A DNA stretch of 35,224 bases from Methanobacteriota archaeon. GTDB taxonomy: Archaea > Thermoplasmatota > Poseidoniia > Poseidoniales > Thalassarchaeaceae. Location of the stretch: the NCBI GenBank assembly GCA_002717835.1, contig PBBV01000011.1:55644-90867 (forward strand), in the 5' to 3' direction. This document shows, one piece after another, positions 15,731-23,998 of the stretch. The stretch's first letter is position 1. Each line of letters opens with the position of its first letter. A model generated the notes under the pieces. It ran no database searches. It had not been told where the DNA came from and worked only from the letters and a program-made list of their open reading frames with translations. The translations under genes and the position numbers were made by a program.

Positions 15731-17542
15731 ATGCAAGGAGCCACTTTAGATCGTCAATCAAACCTCGAATCAGTACGCGGTTACGCATTCTATGACTGGG
15801 GTAAATCGGCATTTGAGACATCAGTTACAACCGCGGTTCTCCCTGCCTGGTTTGCGTATCTCTTCCTGAAGGCAAATGGTCTGGAGGCTGAAATTCTTGG
15901 CCGTAACATGACTTCAGACGCAGTATGGAGCGTCGCAGTTGCGATCGGAGCACTGCTGGTTGCAATTGCTAGCCCTTCACTCGGGGTCATCGCAGATAGA
16001 CGGGCAATCAAGATGTGGTGGCTTAGAATATTGACCTATCTTGGAGCAGGATCAACCATTGCCCTCGCCTTCGCTCCAGTGTTCGATATCTCAATGCAGT
16101 GGGTTTGGATATTTGTCATGTTTCTATTGGCCAATATCGGATTGAATGGTGCAGGTGTATTCTACAATGCATTACTTCCACATATGGGTACGGACGATGA
16201 GATGGATGCAATATCCAACAAAGCGTTCGCATACGGCTATTTCGGAGGAGGCGTCTTACTGCTTATCCATCTTCTCATGATTACATTCATTGTGGATGGT
16301 GCCGGATCAAACCCTAGTTGGCTAATTCCTTTCGTAATGGCATCTTCCGGAGCGTGGTGGCTCGGATTTGCAATGTTGACTTTCAAGTATGTCCCTGAAC
16401 CAGAAATCGAAAATGAGATGGAGAGCCTTGGAATTATTCAATCAGCAAAACTTGCATTCGGGGAGTTGAAAAAGACCTTTTCAGAATGGCGGAAATTCAA
16501 GACTCTCTTCATCTATATGTTCGCTTACTTCTTGTTCATCGATGGAATAAACTCAGTAACTGCATTAGCTGGAATTTACGGCATATCTGTATTGGGGTTA
16601 ACGACCACTGCACTGATAGCTACAATATTGGTCATCCAATTTGTTGCAGCCCCATGTGCAATAGGATTTACAAAACTGGCTGAGGCAACGAGCACGAAAT
16701 CAGCATTGACAATGTCCTTGGTTGGCTGGGTCGTCGTAGTGACCGCTGCGCTCTCATTCGCTCCGTTGGAACTCTCTCAGCATTCAGAGTACGATTTCCA
16801 GTATGATTGGAATCAAGAAAATACCGAATACGACATCACAGTTGGAGATACGGCATTCGCACTCAAGCTATCCGTCGACGATTCTGAACAAGATTGGGCA
16901 GTGAAGTGGCTTAATGTCATGCCAATACACGAGGATGACAATTACGACGATCGAACGATTTACGAATTCAATAATCCCGATACTGAATCTGATGAATACA
17001 GAGGAGCATCCACTGCCGATACTCAATTAATTGAGATGTTCTTCGAGGACTTTTCAGAAACAAGGTTCAGCGCCAGTGTATCCGGTGGGCCGTTAGATGG
17101 TCGCATTGCCCTCGGAGATGAACACCCAACCAGCCTCGGAGATGGACCACTGGACGTCGTCCCAGAGACCGTCAGGGACAAACTTTGGGAGCCACTTGGA
17201 TTCGGCGTCATGTATCAATTTCTTCTGCTTGGGTGCATGGCTGGAGCCCTGCTAGGTGGTTCTCAGGGATTAGCAAGATCATTATTCGGCCAGATGGTGC
17301 CTGAAACCAGAAGTGCGGAATTCTTTGGATTCTTCGGGTTCTTCGGCAAAGTGGCCGCACTTCTCGGACCAGCGATTTATGCATTTATGACGACCATGTA
17401 CGATAGTCGCGTAGGGGTTGCTAGCCTGTGCCTGCTCATAATAGCGGGAACATTCCTGATGCGAATAGTTGATGTCGACTCAGGTAGGGAAGACGCTCGC
17501 GCAGAAGATTCGAGGAACCGAGGTATAGAAAAATCACCTTGA
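15731..17542 (+). CDS. MFS transporter, UMF1/Atg22-like, with inserted extracytoplasmic domain
   Basis: The N-terminus YAFYDWGKSAFETSVTTAVLP is the diagnostic start of the UMF1/Atg22-like family of major facilitator proteins. About eleven or twelve hydrophobic segments follow, with the MFS loop LGVIADRRAIK after TM2. The 603-residue length exceeds the usual ~430-480. The excess is an acidic soluble insert of ~130 residues (about 350-480; SVDDSEQDWAVKWL, EDDNYDDRTIYEF, SDEYRGASTADTQ) between membrane segments, probably extracytoplasmic. The late FFGFFGKVAALLGPAIYA segment is also typical of the family. Substrate unknown (fungal Atg22 exports vacuolar amino acids). The stop overlaps convergent tatC by 9 bases. 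Confidence 0.8.
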   Translation: MQGATLDRQSNLESVRGYAFYDWGKSAFETSVTTAVLPAWFAYLFLKANGLEAEILGRNMTSDAVWSVAVAIGALLVAIASPSLGVIADRRAIKMWWLRILTYLGAGSTIALAFAPVFDISMQWVWIFVMFLLANIGLNGAGVFYNALLPHMGTDDEMDAISNKAFAYGYFGGGVLLLIHLLMITFIVDGAGSNPSWLIPFVMASSGAWWLGFAMLTFKYVPEPEIENEMESLGIIQSAKLAFGELKKTFSEWRKFKTLFIYMFAYFLFIDGINSVTALAGIYGISVLGLTTTALIATILVIQFVAAPCAIGFTKLAEATSTKSALTMSLVGWVVVVTAALSFAPLELSQHSEYDFQYDWNQENTEYDITVGDTAFALKLSVDDSEQDWAVKWLNVMPIHEDDNYDDRTIYEFNNPDTESDEYRGASTADTQLIEMFFEDFSETRFSASVSGGPLDGRIALGDEHPTSLGDGPLDVVPETVRDKLWEPLGFGVMYQFLLLGCMAGALLGGSQGLARSLFGQMVPETRSAEFFGFFGFFGKVAALLGPAIYAFMTTMYDSRVGVASLCLLIIAGTFLMRIVDVDSGREDARAEDSRNRGIEKSP

Positions 17543-18316
17543 GCGACTTGTGACTCGTTCGAATATGATAGCTATCTCCAATAAGACGACTACTGGGCCT
17601 CCAACCAAAAACATGGAAAGAGGGTCAGGAGGTGAAAGAAACGCACCTACTGCCAATGCTGAGAACCATAAAAGGGATCTATTCCTGATGATTGTTTCTG
17701 GCAATATTAGATTAGATCGGATGAGCATGAAAGCAACTAGAGGGACTTGAAAGCCGATCGTCGATGCTGTAATTAAACCCAAAATGAACCCCAACCACGA
17801 GCCTATGCGCCAGGTTGCATCGAGCCCAGAGGAGGTTGAATCAGCAGCAAGGTATTCTAGAAGAAATGGAATCAATATCGAATTTGCATAAAAAAGGCCC
17901 ATCATTGCCAATGCAACTGACGATAAACATACCCCTGCAAGCCTCAGAACACTTCCATCATCAGGTGTAGTACGCTTTCCCCTGGCAATAATCTCTCTCC
18001 CGTTCAATGCAAGATCAAAAATCAATGCTAACATAGTAGCCCCTAAAGCGATGTGAACTGAAATTCTTAGCTTTAGGAGAATCAGCTCCAATGGTTGTAT
18101 GATTACTATGCTGACCCCGTCTGGACGCCATTCTGCATTATTTGCCGCCCAAGATATCATTCGCTCTGCGAGGGGGTAACCGATTAGTAGAGCTACAATA
18201 AAGAGGGCTGAGAAGCTACGGAAGCGACCTTTCAGATGCTCAATAAGGGAGCGCATCTCGGCCCGAGGAATGATGTCTGCATCTCTTGCCACATCCTCGG
18301 AAAGATATCCTGTCAT
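17534..18316 (-). CDS. tatC: Twin-arginine translocase subunit TatC
   Basis: TatC is the membrane receptor for twin-arginine signal peptides and exports folded proteins. The 260 residues contain six hydrophobic helices. Family landmarks are a cytoplasmic N-terminal EHL start, QPLELILLKLRIS before TM2, ILIPFLLEYLA in the TM3 loop, GFQVPLVAFMLI and AFLSPPDPLSMFLVGGPVVVLLEIAII. The N-terminal motif reads EHLKGRFRS instead of the usual HLxELR, so the signal-peptide-contacting Glu of that motif appears replaced. It starts 6 bases after the Drg-type GTPase gene, indicating co-transcription. No tatA is visible in the window. Confidence 0.85.
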   Translation of the reverse strand: MTGYLSEDVARDADIIPRAEMRSLIEHLKGRFRSFSALFIVALLIGYPLAERMISWAANNAEWRPDGVSIVIIQPLELILLKLRISVHIALGATMLALIFDLALNGREIIARGKRTTPDDGSVLRLAGVCLSSVALAMMGLFYANSILIPFLLEYLAADSTSSGLDATWRIGSWLGFILGLITASTIGFQVPLVAFMLIRSNLILPETIIRNRSLLWFSALAVGAFLSPPDPLSMFLVGGPVVVLLEIAIIFERVTSRSR

Positions 18317-18322
18317 CTAAAA

Positions 18323-19432
18323 TCATCTTCTTGTGATGATGGACAGCAAATCTCCATCGGACAGCTTATGATCAAGCCCAACTCTTTGCCAGTCAAATTT
18401 TGCACTTGGGCCCTTGACTCGCGCATATCGAAACTTCCTTACAAAATCCCTGTGGAGTTTAACACATATTTCCCTGACAGTTGAATCATCTTTTACTATT
18501 AATGGCTCAACAAGATCCGCCTCTTGTCCCTGTGGCTTCAGATATATCGACATGAAGCCTAGATTTTCGTAAATGAAATCCTTCATTTCTTCAATCCCTT
18601 CTCCTGTCTTGGCAGAAACCCTGAGAATCGACCAACCGTCAGGCACCATCGACTCTGCCTTTTCCATGTCCGATTCAGTGGCCAAATCCACTTTGTTGAT
18701 TACCACAACTGCGCGGGAATAAATCCTGTTACCCGCCAGGGTGTCTACGATATGATCATCTGTAGCATTCGATCTAAGCACAACATTGGCGGACACTATG
18801 CCGAAAGACCTGATTATATCTTGAACCTCCCTTTCGGACAGATTGGACTGCCCAAGCGTGGAACGAACTACGACCCCTCCCCTGTCAGTCCTTCGGATGA
18901 AAACCTGTGGTTTTGGTTGATTAAGTCGCATACCTGATTTCCAAAGCTCATGATCTAGTACATTGAAATGAGACTCTTGAAATGGATCTAGAACATACAG
19001 CACCATATCTGATGAGCGAATAACATTCAGAATTTCACGGCCTCTTCCCTTTCCTTCGCTTGCGCCTTTGATAAGGCCTGGAAGATCGAGGATCTGTATC
19101 TTTGCCCCTCTGTGTTCCATCAATCCAGGTATGCATGTCAGGGTAGTGAATGCGAAAGCACCCGCCTCGGATTCAACACCCGTAAGTTGTGATATCAGGC
19201 TGGATTTGCCAACAGAAGGAAATCCGACCAGAGCAACACTTGCATCTCCCGATTTCTTTACTTCGAAACCTGGTGCACCCCCTCCGGATTTAGCTTGTGC
19301 CTTCTCTTTACGTTCTTTGAGAGCAGCGATTTTCGCCTTCAACTTTCCAATGTGTCCTTGGGTAGCCTTGTTGTATTTCGTCTTGGTAATCTCTTCCTCA
19401 AGAGCCTGAATCTGCTCATCGATAGTTGCCAT
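18323..19432 (-). CDS. Drg-family GTP-binding protein (OBG-HflX superfamily, C-terminal TGS)
   Basis: Archaeal/eukaryotic Drg GTPase associated with translation. The N-terminal helical region (EEEITKTKYNKATQGHIGKLKAKIA) is diagnostic of Drg. It is followed by G1 GFPSVGKSS, switch FAFTTLTCIPG, G3 DLPGLIKGASEGKGRG, G4 NKVD and SAKTGEG (G5). A C-terminal TGS domain (about 295-369) closes the protein: EPLIVKDDSTVREICVKLHR, then SDGDLLSIITRR. The 369-residue length is standard. Start ATG at 19432. It leads a two-gene unit with tatC. Confidence 0.95.
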   Translation of the reverse strand: MATIDEQIQALEEEITKTKYNKATQGHIGKLKAKIAALKERKEKAQAKSGGGAPGFEVKKSGDASVALVGFPSVGKSSLISQLTGVESEAGAFAFTTLTCIPGLMEHRGAKIQILDLPGLIKGASEGKGRGREILNVIRSSDMVLYVLDPFQESHFNVLDHELWKSGMRLNQPKPQVFIRRTDRGGVVVRSTLGQSNLSEREVQDIIRSFGIVSANVVLRSNATDDHIVDTLAGNRIYSRAVVVINKVDLATESDMEKAESMVPDGWSILRVSAKTGEGIEEMKDFIYENLGFMSIYLKPQGQEADLVEPLIVKDDSTVREICVKLHRDFVRKFRYARVKGPSAKFDWQRVGLDHKLSDGDLLSIITRR

Positions 19433-19463
19433 GGCGCCAACCCGTGGTCACACCCTCGGTTCT

Positions 19464-19577
19464 TCAAGACAGCCCATGTGCGACCGTATCAAAGGACGAA
19501 ACGAATCCTTCACACGCACAAGTACATCTTGGGCAACCTCGGATATCTGGTGTTGATGTCGCTGACACTATATCCAT
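19464..19577 (-). CDS. Doubtful 37-residue Cys-rich small ORF upstream of drg
   Basis: In the 177-base gap upstream of the Drg gene an ATG frame of 37 codons ends 31 bases before the Drg ATG. It contains GCPRCTCACEG, a CxxCxCxC arrangement that could bind metal. There is no well-placed Shine-Dalgarno (GAGGATGAT is about 13 bases away) and no family is recognised, so it may be chance. Nothing else is seen in this gap. Confidence 0.13.
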   Translation of the reverse strand: MDIVSATSTPDIRGCPRCTCACEGFVSSFDTVAHGLS

Positions 19578-19609
19578 TATTCAACAAATCATCCTCATGT
19601 TGACAATTT

Positions 19610-20497
19610 TCATGATTTTTTGAAAAGTAGTTCTACCAAGAAATCCCTGCCTCTCTTCAATGAATCAACACGAGCAGCTGGATTGCCTTGCACATGAGCC
19701 CCCCTGTTTCGTAAGATTCGAATCACCCATTTTCGTTGCCACCGCTCATTCAGTGGTAATCGTATACCTGGGAGTAATTCTCCGGACATGTATCCATTTT
19801 TACTTATCTTTGCAGTTCTATATCTCAATCGAACAGCCTTTGGAAGAAATGTCAAATTCTTCTCACTGTCGAACCCATGGTGTGCGTCTGGATACGCATG
19901 CAAGGTAGCATTTGGAACCTGATCGATCAACTCTTCAACTAGATGAATTGGAGTCCAGTCATCGTCTTCACCATGCAGGATCATTATAGGAGAATCAGAC
20001 CAATTTTGAATCTCTGGCCGAATGTGGGCAGCCGGATAAAACGGTAAATGAGCTTCGAATTTGTCACCCAGAATATCGATAATAGGTGACCATGCAGAGT
20101 ACAGAGCAACTGTGCCACCAAGACTCCAACCGGCAATACCTATCTTTCCAATTCTGGAATCCTTGGATAATACTGTTCGGGTCCTAAATGCATCAACAAG
20201 CATCATCGCATGGGTTACTGAAAGCTGGTCGTCAACAGTCGAATCAATTCCCCTTGAATCGAATGAATTCACTTTGCAAACAGCCAACCCGGCATCAATC
20301 CAATTGTCTATGTGATCGCTATGATGGGTAGCCCAACCTTTGCTCCCATGAATTGCGACTACACAACCAAATGGGCCTTCGCCTTTCGGCAAATATAATT
20401 CAGCATCAATTACGATTTGAGGCGTAGAATCCAGACCTGTGAGTATGTGATGAATTTCAAATGGAGATCGAGAATGGACTTCTAAGCGCTCGACCAT
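19610..20497 (-). CDS. Alpha/beta hydrolase, dienelactone-hydrolase-like
   Basis: A soluble serine hydrolase fold. The oxyanion strand VVAIHGSKGW, nucleophile elbow IAGWSLGGTVAL, acid loop ILHGEDDDWTPIHL and catalytic His in YPDAHHGFDS occur in canonical order and spacing for the dienelactone hydrolase/acyl-peptidase-like group. A basic ~70-residue tail follows the His, longer than in simple dienelactone hydrolases. The start is uncertain: the ATG at 20497 (MVERLEV) has GGGTG just upstream and fits the fold, but in-frame ATGs at 20521 and 20560 are possible. Substrate unknown. It is divergent from the unknown gene at 20585. Confidence 0.75.
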   Translation of the reverse strand: MVERLEVHSRSPFEIHHILTGLDSTPQIVIDAELYLPKGEGPFGCVVAIHGSKGWATHHSDHIDNWIDAGLAVCKVNSFDSRGIDSTVDDQLSVTHAMMLVDAFRTRTVLSKDSRIGKIGIAGWSLGGTVALYSAWSPIIDILGDKFEAHLPFYPAAHIRPEIQNWSDSPIMILHGEDDDWTPIHLVEELIDQVPNATLHAYPDAHHGFDSEKNLTFLPKAVRLRYRTAKISKNGYMSGELLPGIRLPLNERWQRKWVIRILRNRGAHVQGNPAARVDSLKRGRDFLVELLFKKS

Positions 20498-20584
20498 GGG
20501 CACCCGGAAGTCCCAATCCATTTGAAATGCAATCCACACTCGACCCCACCATAGAACCAAACCACTACGCTTCCACGAACATGC

Positions 20585-21259
20585 ATGCCCAATATCGTCC
20601 TGAGGCTGATCGATGGGGAATGCTTCGACGCAATCCTCTCAATGAAGCCAATCGACCTTTTTCTGAAGATGGAGAGGCAAAAAATGCGCAGCGCCAGGCC
20701 TAGCCCCTTGGATTCTATCCACAGACCGTTCTCGGTAGATGTCGAAGGGGATCTTTTGGATGCATGGGATTCTTCTTCAGACGATGCTGAGGCGACTTCT
20801 ATTCTTGAAATTAAACCGCTGGATGCTAGGTTATCGGCACTGTATTGCATCGGCTCTTGGGCATCGGTGGCTGAATGGACTTGTTGGGACGCACGCGCTT
20901 ATTTGTACATCGAGCCATACCTCTCAAGAGGGATGTCAATTAATGACCTACTTGATTTTGAATTGTGGTTGGACCTAGCTTCAGGCCTATCTAGGTATAG
21001 CAGAGGAGAGTATGTCGACAAAGTCACTCAAGATTGGATGTCGCGGAGAGACGACCTCGGAGCACCCGTGGAAAGTCGAGATGACCCTCACTTGATGTCT
21101 ACCATGACCGCCCATCGAGCCGCGTCATCGGAATTACATCGTATTTCTACAGCCATCAACAGAGGATCGGGGAGGCTGATGCTTGGATTGGAACAAACAC
21201 CGCCATCCGATTGGCTAATTGACGGCCTCACCTTGCGAGATATAGGGGGTGCGGAATGA
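20585..21259 (+). CDS. Unknown protein coupled to nadM
   Basis: I do not recognise a family. The 224-residue protein is soluble and probably helical, with an acidic stretch (DVEGDLLDAWDSSSDDAEA) and a Trp/Tyr-rich middle (SVAEWTCWDARAYLYIEPYL, then DFELWLDLASGLSRY). No membrane segment, signal peptide or metal motif is evident. The ATG at 20585 is used, with later in-frame ATGs possible. Its stop overlaps the nadM ATG (ATGA), so the two are translationally coupled and it may serve NAD metabolism, or simply share expression. Confidence 0.55.
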   Translation: MPNIVLRLIDGECFDAILSMKPIDLFLKMERQKMRSARPSPLDSIHRPFSVDVEGDLLDAWDSSSDDAEATSILEIKPLDARLSALYCIGSWASVAEWTCWDARAYLYIEPYLSRGMSINDLLDFELWLDLASGLSRYSRGEYVDKVTQDWMSRRDDLGAPVESRDDPHLMSTMTAHRAASSELHRISTAINRGSGRLMLGLEQTPPSDWLIDGLTLRDIGGAE

Positions 21260-21843
21260 TGCCCCATGGAATAATTCCTGAAGCATGTGTCGTTTTAGGC
21301 CGCTTCCAGCCGGTTCACAGGGGGCACGCCTCGTTGTTCTCTTCTGCTGAAGAATGGAGAAGGAAACACGAACCAGACATGCCCTTGAGAATAGCCATAG
21401 GGTCAATCAACAAACCACAGAATCTGACTAACCCATGGGATGCCGAGGAACGCGAGATGATGCTGAAGGCAAGCCTCAGAGAACTTGATTTCGATGCAGA
21501 GATCGTCGGTATACCTGACATTGACGACCCACCAAGGTGGGTAAATCACGCTGAGGCGTACCACGGCCCTTCAGGAGTTTTGATAACTAGCGACCAACCA
21601 ACTGCAGAACTGTATTCATCCTGTGGCTGGGAAGTCAAAATAATTGATTTGGAGGATAGAGACTCGCTAGAGGGATGGAGAATCCGGGAAACTGCTAGAA
21701 TGATGTCCACCATAACCGATGAGATGGCCATACTCACAGTCATGAGCCCAACAATGCAGGCATCTGTAGTTGAGACTATGATTGAAATGGATGCATTTCG
21801 GAGACTTGCATTCATGGGGGAAGGCGGAGAACCAGTCGGCTAA
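21256..21843 (+). CDS. nadM: Nicotinamide-nucleotide adenylyltransferase (archaeal NadM type)
   Basis: Transfers AMP from ATP to NMN to make NAD+. The nucleotidyltransferase signature GRFQPVHRGH is at residues 15-24, followed by IAIGSINKPQNLTNPWDAEER (the archaeal NMNAT S..KP.t..NPft..ER block), IPDIDDPPRWVNH, and a C-terminal LEGWRIRETARMM in place of the consensus y.gT.vR..m. The 195-residue length is slightly above the usual ~170-185. ATG overlaps the upstream stop; a second ATG follows immediately. The stop overlaps the convergent lipoprotein gene by 4 bases. Confidence 0.9.
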   Translation: MMPHGIIPEACVVLGRFQPVHRGHASLFSSAEEWRRKHEPDMPLRIAIGSINKPQNLTNPWDAEEREMMLKASLRELDFDAEIVGIPDIDDPPRWVNHAEAYHGPSGVLITSDQPTAELYSSCGWEVKIIDLEDRDSLEGWRIRETARMMSTITDEMAILTVMSPTMQASVVETMIEMDAFRRLAFMGEGGEPVG

Positions 21844-23945
21844 CTAGCATCGTAGATGCAAGATCCTTGACAATAATCTTCTACGTACCCAGTGTAGAGG
21901 TAACTGAAAGCCATACTGTGGGCCGCTTCAACACCTGCCACCCAGTTGTGAGCTCCATGAGGCTCCTGACCTAGCAGATTCTCTACGGGAGCATGGCTGA
22001 AACCACCATCGAAATAAACTCCGATATTCCCTGTTGCACTCTCTCCCCCATCGATTACAGGCATGCCATAAGGCAATATCGAGGAACTGGAGAGTATGGA
22101 GGCATCAGCATTTCGAAGAGCGCGACTAGTGGATATGTTGGAAATCTGGAGATCCCCTATGGATCCAATAAAAAGCATCTCATAGGGGTCGATTCTTCCT
22201 TCCAAACCGTTCGATAGAGTTGACCATGTATTGGTGTCTGTAGCATCCCATAATGATTGGATTATGGATATAACAACAGCTCTGTCAAGTTGTGATGGAT
22301 AACCAATCACACTTTCCATGAGATCATCAAATTGGTCGTATTGCGTGCATCTTTCAATTTGATGTGAGAATGCAGCTCCCCCGACCCACAATGCCCCCCG
22401 ACTCACGTCGGGCGAGAGTCCAAGCAAAGACGCACCTCTATTCCCCCCTAGTGAATAGCCCGTGTAGTAGACTTCTGATGTGTTAACAAGAAGACGCCCG
22501 CTGTCATCTTGCATCTCGGGCAAATCAGAGCAAATCCCCTTGAAAGTTCTAATCATCACAACATGATTTACCATTGCTTGTTGTAACCTGTCTGATTGAT
22601 GAGTGAAGTAGTACCCATCCATTATGCCCATCGAGATGCCATCATGATCATCCGAGCTCCATCCATAGAAATCCGTGGCTAAGAGGGCTGTTTCGTATAT
22701 CTCTCCCCACTCCCTGAGTCCGCTGCTGACGTGGCCCTCACCTGTCCCGAGGAAACCATGGCCAAATACAGTCAAGGCACCGGGCTCGGTTGAGTTGTAC
22801 AGGGACATAGGGATAATTAATGTGAATGGAACTTCTCTATTTTCCACGAACACAGGGTTGTATGATGAGTCTCTTGATAGCAACGTCGGTGCCCGGTCCT
22901 CCAATAGGTACTGAGGCGCTGTGAATGTACCTCTCACTCTTCTGTAAATCATGCCGTCGCCACCGAAGTTATCTTCCACCCCGTCGGAATTAATTGTGCA
23001 TCCGAGCCCGTCCCCTATTCTTTGAAGAGCGTCATCTCTCATCGACAGAACAGGACCTATCACCGATTCTACAGATGCCGTGTGAAACGACCAAAGAGCC
23101 TGGATATCGTCCCTTTCGACCCCAATCTGATTTTCAGCGACTTGGATGTAATTATTGTATGCGGCTCTTCTAAATTCAATGTCTTCTGCATTAGTGGACT
23201 CTCCATCGATCAATGCTTTCAGCGCGGCAGAAGGTTGGATCGGCTCACCATTCTGGTCACTCAGGCCGCGTATGACCACCATGTACGCCGTGTCATGTTC
23301 AAGAGCAGCGGCAGTTCGAAGATGGACAATGGTCTGCTCACCACTTTGCGCTCTCGCATCCAGCTCAACCCAGTGCGCGACTAAAACACCATCATCTAAA
23401 TTCCATATGATTGTCGCATGATCGGGTTGCATTGACTTTTCGATATCATATTGGTAGGCGACACCTTGTAGGTCCGGCACTTCATCAAAGGTCGTCATAA
23501 TCTGACTTGCAGTACTTGCCCCATCAATTTGATTCAATCTGGGTATTTCTACGACATCCACCGAACCGGAGGCTGGGATAGATCCAGTGGGGTAGTGGAC
23601 TCTCAGCCCGGTTGCAGTCGCAGAGTCCTCAACAAGGAACGCATCGGATGGGAAGGGGAGCATACAGTGGTGTGGATTCAGATTGTCGCAACCAGCCTGA
23701 TTAGGGACCTCTTTGGTTGTTGGAGAGTTAACATCTTCACCTGGACCTGATTCACTTTCTTTTTCATCTGAATAGTCCCCGCAGTCGTCGAAGCCGTCAT
23801 TGATTTTGCTTATTGGGATTTGATTCCCATTGTCGCATTCAAACAAGTCTGCTGTGTCCACAGAATCATCCTGCCCAACACAACCTGCAATCGGGACCAA
23901 TAGAAACAAAAGGGCAATAGAATAAGCACTCGACTTGGCATTCAT
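21840..23945 (-). CDS. Predicted lipoprotein with LDLa-like motif and alpha/beta-hydrolase domain
   Basis: The N-terminal hydrophobic segment ends in the lipobox VPIAGC (C22), so the protein is probably exported and lipid-anchored. Residues 35-61 (FECDNGNQIPISKINDGF, then DDCGDYSDE) resemble an LDL-receptor class A repeat reduced to two Cys, with the acidic Ca-binding end DDCxDxSDE retained. After a Ser/Glu-rich linker, NPHHCMLPFPSDAFLVED opens a large domain of ~600 residues with an oxyanion-like GHGFLGTGEGH, nucleophile elbow TGYSLGGNRGASL and a late His in EPHGAHNW. This suggests a cell-surface esterase or hydrolase; substrate unknown. It lies last in the minus-strand string and has its own TATA-like sequence. 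Confidence 0.75.
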   Translation of the reverse strand: MNAKSSAYSIALLFLLVPIAGCVGQDDSVDTADLFECDNGNQIPISKINDGFDDCGDYSDEKESESGPGEDVNSPTTKEVPNQAGCDNLNPHHCMLPFPSDAFLVEDSATATGLRVHYPTGSIPASGSVDVVEIPRLNQIDGASTASQIMTTFDEVPDLQGVAYQYDIEKSMQPDHATIIWNLDDGVLVAHWVELDARAQSGEQTIVHLRTAAALEHDTAYMVVIRGLSDQNGEPIQPSAALKALIDGESTNAEDIEFRRAAYNNYIQVAENQIGVERDDIQALWSFHTASVESVIGPVLSMRDDALQRIGDGLGCTINSDGVEDNFGGDGMIYRRVRGTFTAPQYLLEDRAPTLLSRDSSYNPVFVENREVPFTLIIPMSLYNSTEPGALTVFGHGFLGTGEGHVSSGLREWGEIYETALLATDFYGWSSDDHDGISMGIMDGYYFTHQSDRLQQAMVNHVVMIRTFKGICSDLPEMQDDSGRLLVNTSEVYYTGYSLGGNRGASLLGLSPDVSRGALWVGGAAFSHQIERCTQYDQFDDLMESVIGYPSQLDRAVVISIIQSLWDATDTNTWSTLSNGLEGRIDPYEMLFIGSIGDLQISNISTSRALRNADASILSSSSILPYGMPVIDGGESATGNIGVYFDGGFSHAPVENLLGQEPHGAHNWVAGVEAAHSMAFSYLYTGYVEDYCQGSCIYDAS

Positions 23946-23965
23946 CCTGTAGAAATTGATAGTGA

Positions 23966-23974
23966 TAATATATC
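23966..23974 (-). promoter_or_regulatory. TATA-like box for lipoprotein gene
   Basis: On the minus strand GATATATTA is centred about 25 bases upstream of the lipoprotein ATG at 23945, the spacing expected for an archaeal promoter giving a leaderless or very short leader. The 53-base gap to the upstream gene holds nothing else. Confidence 0.45.
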
Positions 23975-23998
23975 AATGAATGTGATTTCATACATCTT

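Noticed and set aside
19433-19609. Box C/D-like pieces (TGATGT, CTGA) in the gap upstream of drg, suggesting a guide sRNA
   Set aside because: The boxes are imperfect, spaced too closely for guide regions, and no second C'/D' pair is present.
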